64,000 bases of DNA from Mermis nigrescens (lineage: Eukaryota > Nematoda > Enoplea > Mermithida > Mermithidae). Below the pieces are notes generated by a model. It saw nothing but the letters and a program-made list of their open reading frames with translations. It was not told the origin of the DNA and ran no database searches. The DNA is taken from NCBI GenBank assembly GCA_036768485.1, contig JAVLUZ010000752.1:227635-291634 (forward strand), read 5' to 3'. This document shows, in pieces, positions 37,566 through 64,000 of the stretch; the first letter of the stretch is position 1; each line of letters begins with the position of its first letter. A program made the translations under genes and the position numbers.

Positions 37566-37679
37566 CTTGTGTGATCAGAATTTTGTTATCATCTCTATAT
37601 TAAATTATGCATTGATTTAGGCTTCGTTTACTACCGTCCTTCGTTAATATTCTAAGAATTACGTTAGAAGTTCCTGAAC

Positions 37680-57879
<20,200 letters not shown>

Positions 57880-58134
57880 AATGAAAGGTGGAACTTACGA
57901 GAGATGACCTTTTGATCTTGTGTTGATTTATTATTTTTTTCATAGTTTTTAGCCTTCTTTCGAATTTAGTTTATAATCATTTCGTTGATTTTCGTTCGTT
58001 CATGTTTGACAAATGCGGAGGATTCTAGTCTCGCTGTAAAATCGGTATTTTTATTAATATTCGTATTCTAAACATTTCTAGCAATAATATGGCGACTGAT
58101 AGATTTGCTGGAACAATGATAAGTATTTGCATGA

Positions 58135-59185
58135 TGTAAATGTTAGGGGCCTGCATCTACAAGAGCGACGCAGACCGGCCTAGCATTACCTTCGAGATTT
58201 GCCTAGGTACGTAGGTACTTAAGTCTGCGCTTAGTGCTGGCCCCGATCGCGCGGCTCTGAATGGCTTTCGATCTTTGGACCCTTAGAGACCTTACGGCTT
58301 CGATCCCCTCAGCCCTAATATTGCTGGCTGCTTCTATGTCGGGTGATCTCAGCAGCTACGCCCTAAGACCTAAGGCTACTTACCTAGTCTCGGAATTTGC
58401 CGCGGAGGTCAGTTGACCTATCTCAAGCTCAAGTTGTTTATTTAACTTATTTTCAATCAGTGCCTGATTCGAAATGTTTTGGTTCCTAATATGTGTAGCA
58501 CGCTGAACTATGAAAACAACAACAACGAGCTCTATGCTGATCAATCATCCTTAAAGATTAAATAATAATTTTGATCAATTTTTGGCTTGAGAAATAAATT
58601 ATGATTTCCAAATAAAATAAACTATCATACGAAATTTACCTATCAGTCCACTAAGATGGGAAGAAATCCTCGACGAGTAGATGCCCGACCTAACCCTCGG
58701 TATAACCAGAAACCACTGGGTAGGTTTTCTCTATTTTAATTCAACGAAGAATTCACGGCCTGAAGCCGGACAACAAGCAAAAAGAAAACGGAAACGTACG
58801 GACTATATCAACGTACGACTGGCAAACGAAAAAGCAAAAACGCCAGACTAAACTACAACGTTAAGTACACTGGCCTCAAGGACCATTACAGTAAATTAAA
58901 CAAAGATCAATTTAACGTAATACTGATAAGCTTTTATCTCAGATCAAATGTTATCGATTACACAAGCGGTATGCATGAAACAATTACTATTATCATACAC
59001 TTAACTCTATGCTACCGGACAAGTATCTAAATGTTTTTTATTATTGAAAATTTGGGGAAATAATGGGAAGACCGAAGGCATAGCCCACAGTGCACTATCA
59101 TCGATAGCTACTAGTATTGGCTATGTTATGGCTATCGCGAACTGCTAAGGCAGGTTCGCCTATACGTGTAACTCTCGCAGTTACA
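58135..59185 (-). repeat. 3' LTR of the second copy
   Basis: Full-length (1051 bp), from TGTAACT (59185, reverse) to TTTACA (58135, reverse). Substantially more diverged near its outer end and around 58600-58900 than the LTR pair of copy 1. Confidence 0.9.
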
Positions 59186-59973
59186 CTCCCCCACGTATAG
59201 AAAAAAAATTTGACACGTAGTGGAGAATTTTTCGGGGTACACCAACGCCACTAGCGTCTACAACGCTTCTATAACTCGGCTCTCTGGCGTTCGCAACGCC
59301 TCTACTCTGGCGTCCGCAACGCCTCATCCTGAGCGAACGTGAAAAACGAAAATAAAAAGAACAAAAAAATAACAAATATCGATAACAAATAACGGTCAAC
59401 GCCTGACCTCGTTCGCACTCAGGAAAACTTCTCGAGCAACACTCTCAATGGCGCTAGGGATAACTATATTGTTGCCCGAGTAATGATGAACTCCGGTCTT
59501 GGACAGTCCATCAGCTGTCCCATTAGCCTCCTTCAGTCCCCGGGTAATGAGAAAAATTTTGAATTGAAAAAATTTGTAGATTGGGTATAAATTAACCCCT
59601 TGTCCGTTAAAGAGTTAAGGTACCATAATAGTAACACCGCTAATTGAGCAAAAGACAAATTAAGATACGGAATGATAAGGCAAAATTATGCTGAGCAAAA
59701 ATTAAAGACACTGACGAGTTAAAACAAGAGGTAACGATAAAAACGAGAAAAAATGGCAAATTATGCGAGATAACTGGGAAAAATACAAGCACCGTCAAAG
59801 AAAAAATTTACAGCAAGAGAAAAATGACAAGAGAAAAAATACACATGAAATAAACGATACACGAAGTCCTGGAATCCACATCAGGACGAAAAACGAAAAA
59901 ATGGACGAAAAGCTGCTGGTCGAATTCGACGCCGTCGCAGAGTTCCAAAAGTTCTGTGCGTCGAACTTGTGAA

Positions 59974-62010
59974 TTAATAACGATCGCGATAATTGGCCTT
60001 CGAGCCATACGATTTTCCGCGACGTCGTTGACGTTGAAAATATTCTTGATCCGATTCGGGTTCGCGACGCGTATTCGAACGCTCACGATACTGATATGGC
60101 GATTGCCTACGCCCGTACAGATGTTGGCGTAAGCGTCGATGTGGATCGACTGGTCGATCGTCGTCCTCAAAATCGTTGTCGTCCTCGTAATCATCCGCGT
60201 AACGACGCGGTATAGGTGGCGTCGGAGTAAATAATTGCTCCGGCGTAAAACCGTAAGTTCGTTCACGTGAAGGTTCGCGTGGACGCTGTTGTTGTTGCGT
60301 AACAGGCCACGGTTTGGGCAAAAGTGGACCGGGTCGAGGTTGTGGCTGATAGCCCCCGGTGGCTGGTTGACTTTGTTCCAACGGTGAGCAATACGACTGG
60401 TCCCATTGCTGACGTTGACGGGATTGTGACCGGCCCCGATGACTTCCGCGGTTCGACTGTGGCGGGCGGCAATATTCATAAGGCTGCTGCTGTCGCGAGC
60501 GCGACAGATGACCAGCATCGGCCTGAGAATACGCCTCGGAACGCTCACGCGATTCCGTGAATTGCTGCTGTTGCCGCGGTTGGGTCTGCGGTCGTGTGTA
60601 TTGCTGTACATGTGGTTTTACTTGTGTCTGCTGTTGTGCTTGTGATTGTGAACGGTGATGCGTTTGCGCATAGCGTTGCCGGGATGACTGCGGTTCTTGC
60701 CGCCTTGATCCCTTTTGGCCTAAACGCGCTTTCAATTTAGCTGCAACTTCAGCTTGAACAAGTCTTCTGACTCGTTGCTTTTCCAAATTCTTTAACCGAC
60801 GCAAAGTGTGCTCGGATTTAGTATCGTAAAAACGATTCAATTTGGCTTTATGTTCGTCTTCTGACATATGACGAACTTCTGAAGACTCAGCAAGAGAACC
60901 GGCGGCGCGTAATCTCGTCGCACGCCGTGGCATTTCCGTCGCCAAATTCTCACGATCGCGTTGCTCGATCGTCATGCGTGTTCTACGCATTTCAATTTGG
61001 GCCTCCAAAGAAAGATCGACTTCTGGCATATCAAGGCTCGCTGCGGATCCGCTCGGGTCCTGCGAGGATGCCTGCCGCCTTTCTCTTCGAATTTTCTCTA
61101 ATTCGCCTTGAATGCGATGTTTGAGGAAAAATACAGATTTTTGTTGACCTCGGAAACGATCGAATTGAACCGGAACTTTGAGCGGCGGATCGGTTGCTAA
61201 CCGAATTTGCCGAATCATGTTATGCAAAACATGTGGACTTTCGATTCGTGCCGTCAACTCCGGGAATTCCGGGAAAGCTTCACTTGGCGAAGGTGTATAA
61301 GATTCACCAAGGAAAGCTACGCGCAACATGCGACGCAGCTGCTCGACCATGCGCCAACCTATTGCGGCATTGCCGTAGGCGTACGCAAAGAAGTGGAATT
61401 TCCTATCCAAGAATTCCAAAAGCGCTGTAGCGCGCATGACGTCTATTGAAGAGAAGATCGTCATGTGTCGATACTCCGAATCATATAATGATTGAAATTC
61501 ACGGAAAGTATCGAAAATATCGACCATTTGACGTGTCGATATTAAGATCGGTGCGAGATGATCCGGCGCTGGAGACATTCTGTGCGGATAGAATTCCGGA
61601 CGAACCTGATGTGTAACGCCATCGATCACCTCGCTCGGTGCGTCAAGATGCGGGTGTACGACCAAATACTCGAGCGGAACCTCGTACAACATCATTCCGG
61701 TTGTGATAAAGAACCGTATGCGTACAAAGTATTGGTCTGGGTAAAACAATCGATTAAAGATGCTCATTTTGCTAATAAATTGAGGTGCGGGCTCACAATC
61801 AGCATCAGCCAAAGGCTGTGCGATTGTAGACCACACTAATGGACGCGAGGGTGAGTCAGTCGTAGCCGCGTGCTGCAGATGTATTGCGTACACTCGGTCG
61901 AAGTACACTTGGGCAGCTTCAACCAGCTGATCGTACAGACGCGTTCCTTCGACTTCACCCAGATAGGAACGTAACTCGTGCAAGACGACTGGCGCGATAA
62001 TGCATGGTGG
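59974..62010 (-). CDS. Accessory ORF2, C-terminal two thirds (second copy)
   Basis: One uninterrupted frame of 679 codons. It aligns with 32138-34170 of the first copy with only scattered substitutions and few indels: a globular region (LRSYLGEVEGTRLYDQLVEA, DQYFVRIRFFITTGMMLYEV), a basic helical part (LEKIRRERRQASS, LRRLKNLEKQRVRRLVQAEV) and the Gln/Arg/Ser tail with an acidic DDYEDDNDFEDDDR patch. It reads straight through the place where copy 1 has TGA. Its upstream part, with the exonuclease domain, is cut off by the inserted transposon at 62011. The central region is well kept in both copies, which suggests it has a function. No family recognised for this part. Confidence 0.85.
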   Translation of the reverse strand, partial: PPCIIAPVVLHELRSYLGEVEGTRLYDQLVEAAQVYFDRVYAIHLQHAATTDSPSRPLVWSTIAQPLADADCEPAPQFISKMSIFNRLFYPDQYFVRIRFFITTGMMLYEVPLEYLVVHPHLDAPSEVIDGVTHQVRPEFYPHRMSPAPDHLAPILISTRQMVDIFDTFREFQSLYDSEYRHMTIFSSIDVMRATALLEFLDRKFHFFAYAYGNAAIGWRMVEQLRRMLRVAFLGESYTPSPSEAFPEFPELTARIESPHVLHNMIRQIRLATDPPLKVPVQFDRFRGQQKSVFFLKHRIQGELEKIRRERRQASSQDPSGSAASLDMPEVDLSLEAQIEMRRTRMTIEQRDRENLATEMPRRATRLRAAGSLAESSEVRHMSEDEHKAKLNRFYDTKSEHTLRRLKNLEKQRVRRLVQAEVAAKLKARLGQKGSRRQEPQSSRQRYAQTHHRSQSQAQQQTQVKPHVQQYTRPQTQPRQQQQFTESRERSEAYSQADAGHLSRSRQQQPYEYCRPPQSNRGSHRGRSQSRQRQQWDQSYCSPLEQSQPATGGYQPQPRPGPLLPKPWPVTQQQQRPREPSRERTYGFTPEQLFTPTPPIPRRYADDYEDDNDFEDDDRPVDPHRRLRQHLYGRRQSPYQYRERSNTRREPESDQEYFQRQRRRGKSYGSKANYRDRY

Positions 62011-64000
62011 TCAGAGCCCTGCGCGGGGCGGGTCGGCCCGCCCCGCCCCACAGGCCGCGCGGCCCGCGCGGGCTTTTTGCGGGGCAGGTCACACGGCTGG
62101 CGGGGCGGGGCGGGCTTTATTTTCTAAAAATTTTGGCGGGGTGGGGCGGGGCGGGCCTTTCTTTTTTTTAAATTTTTGTTGTGCAAAAGGATACGTGCGC
62201 GAAATTGATTTCCATGCACAAGGTTTTGCGAAATAGACTATAGTTCTAAGTAATGCTCTGCTTCTCATCCTTTGAATAAATACTTAATGAAATAGAACAC
62301 ATGGGGGGCTGTTAAAATAATACAAATTGAAATAATCCAGCTTTACCATGCATAAGCTTACTAAGCTTACATATATACTGTGTTTCAAAAAAACGAAACC
62401 CATATTTGACCTTGTTACTTCTCAATGGCTCACTCAATTTCAATGCAAATTATTTTAAATGATAGACAAAACCTTTGTAAGAAACTTGTTAAGTTTTATA
62501 TCCGTAGCTTGCTCTGTTCTTGTGCAACGCACAATTGTATAAAAGTCGTTTTTTTCATTAAATACAATGCGTGTTTAGAAATAAATCAAGTGTTGCAACG
62601 TTGTAGCTTTTAATCGAGTAAACATTTTAGAATACGGTCCGCTCTATTCAAAAGCCTGTTTGTCTAGCTGTTAGCCTGTAAATTTTCGTACTATTTCGCT
62701 ACTTGGTTCGAGAGTTATTGAGCTTTCGCCAAATGTCATTCCTTAGGTCATTCACAAGCGCAAGCAACTCGCTGCTTATTTTGTCATTGTTGGCTCAATC
62801 GCCGAGGGAGTGACCTTAGGCAAAAGCTGAATAGCTCTTAAACCAAGAAACAAAATAAAACTAGAATTTAGATACAACTAGCTAGATAAATAAGCTTTTG
62901 ATTGAAGCAAACCGTATCCTAAAATGTTCACTCGATCTCAAAGCTACAACGTCGCAAACACATATTCATTTCTTACGACACATTGTATTTAATGAAAAAA
63001 ACGACTTTTACCCAAATGCGCGTTGTGTTTACAAGAACAAATAAAGCTGCGCAAAAACGAAACTTTGCAAGATCATTATGAAGGTTCTTACCTATTGATT
63101 AAAGCTAGTTGCATTCAAATTGAGCGATTTGTTTCGAAGTTACAAGGTCTGATATGGGTTTCGTTTTTTTTTTGTTGAAAAACCCTGTATATATAGGTAG
63201 GCAGGTACCTACATACACACATGGGCGGGGGGGTTTGGGGGCATGCAACCCCCAGAAGTTGAAATACCCTTCCAGAAATCAAAATATCCCCCCCAGAGAA
63301 AATTTTTTTGCTTTTTCAGCAATTTTTTTGATGCCATTGGATAGTGCTTGATGAGAAACGTCGAAAAATAATGTTTTTTTCCATACGACCACTTTTAAGA
63401 CCATTTTTTAACCTTTAAAAATTTTTCAACCCCCTCCCAGAAATTATTTTACCCGTCCCCTACAGAATTTCGGTGCTGCCCACCTATGCCTACATATATG
63501 TAGGTACACACTACGTCCTTACATAAGGTAGACTATCACCTATAGGATTTGAGTAATGGCGAGCATTGGGATCTGGGTTGTCCCTTGGGATCCAGCAGAC
63601 CCCCAAAACTGATTTTGTTGTGCTAGTTTTGGCGATTTCGCCCCATCAGACCCTTTCAAAATTTGAGCAATCAGCAGTGCAAGATTATGCCTTTTGCAGC
63701 TTGACATTAGCTCTTATTCAATTTACAAAATTGCATTTCACTCATTTACATTAAAGATTTTGTATAACTCATTGTCCGGTTCTTTATCTTCTTTCATTCT
63801 GGCTCCTTTTCGACCAGAAATGGATTCATATAGTATATGAAAAAATTTTGCGGGGCGGGGCGGGCCTAATTTTTGTAACATTACTGGCGGGGCAGGGGCG
63901 GGGCGGGTCTAAGGAGCTGCGGGGCGGGGCGGGGGCGGGCTTTATTTCTTCTTGGCGGGGCGGGGCGGGTCTAAAAATTTTGGCCCGCGCAGGGCTCTGA
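62011..64000. mobile_element. GC-rich-ended TIR element, probably hAT-like
   Basis: Starts TCAGAGCCCTGCGCGGG and the window's last bases, reverse-complemented, read TCAGAGCCCTGCGCGGGCC. Next to both ends are GGGGCGGG arrays (62020-62160, 63850-63980). The interior is AT-rich with no transposase; it contains a weak inverted pair (GTTTCGTTTTTT near 63160 and AAAAAACGAAACC near 62390, with more matching inside) and a family A repeat. It splits the ORF of the retrotransposon exactly after CCACC. If hAT, an 8-bp duplicate CATGGTGG should follow position 64000. Confidence 0.75.
63216..63490. repeat. Dispersed repeat family A, inside the TIR element
   Basis: CACATGGGCGGGGGGGTTTG through GGTGCTGCCCACCTATG, same core GAGAAACGTCGAAAAAT as the others. 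Confidence 0.85.

Larger units (their letters stand above)
36023..37679. other. Intergenic region upstream of troponin T
   Basis: No gene. Holds one family B repeat (about 36515-36790), one family A repeat (36798-37064) and a small GGCGATTTCGCGCCATCAGACC element near 37160 that recurs near 63635. The last ~150 bp before the ATG are likely the 5' untranslated region. Confidence 0.6.
58135..62010 (-). mobile_element. Second copy of the LTR retrotransposon (partial, runs off the window)
   Basis: In reverse orientation: 3' LTR 58135-59185, polypurine tract, 3' untranslated region and the accessory ORF up to 62010, where another transposon is inserted. The remainder should continue beyond 64000. 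It is clearly diverged from the first copy in the LTR yet very close in protein. Confidence 0.92.

Overview
This is eukaryotic DNA, most likely from a nematode. Two host genes support that. One is a small sperm-specific/major-sperm-protein (MSP) type gene with a GT-AG intron. The other is a troponin T gene of nematode type, spread over 12 exons and about 20 kb. Introns are long and packed with transposons, simple repeats and foldback structures, which suggests a large repeat-rich genome; the species cannot be told from the sequence. No bacterial operons, CRISPR arrays, tRNA or rRNA genes were seen.

Layout. (1) 1-12016: about 2.4 tandem copies of a 5.0-5.1 kb unit, two of which carry a complete two-exon MSP-domain gene plus an orphan duplicate of exon 2. 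Copy 2 carries an apparent gene-conversion mosaic in exon 2. (2) 12131-16939: non-coding mobile DNA, a TTAA-flanked piggyBac-like element and a TIR element filled with satellites and minisatellites. (3) 17147-36018: an 18.9 kb Ty3/gypsy-type LTR retrotransposon (LTRs 1051/1052 bp, 4-bp target duplication TGTA). It has decayed gag-protease-RT-RNase H-integrase and, in the position where env normally lies, a very long ORF that begins with a DEDDy (RNase D/WRN/MUT-7-like) 3'-5' exonuclease domain and ends in a Gln/Arg/Ser-rich tail. It is interrupted by a duplicated integrase end, a satellite block and a foldback element. (4) 37680-57879 (+): troponin T. Its introns hold a possible nested two-exon gene, two foldbacks, a hAT element with a perfect 8-bp TSD, a Helitron and several copies of short dispersed repeats. 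(5) 58135-62010 (-): a second copy of the same retrotransposon, antisense and only about 250 bp past the troponin T stop. Its accessory ORF is open over everything visible. (6) 62011-64000: a GC-rich TIR element inserted into that second copy.

Reading-frame quality. Both the conserved troponin T exons and the retrotransposon ORFs are broken by single-base indels, mostly losses and several in homopolymers, while the protein sequence on both sides stays conserved. I read this as residual assembly indels at least in part; for the retrotransposon, true decay also contributes (in-frame stops, a repeat inserted in RT).

The most novel item is the retrotransposon-borne exonuclease ORF, supported by two independent copies in the window and by a good 3' splice site just ahead of its first ATG.
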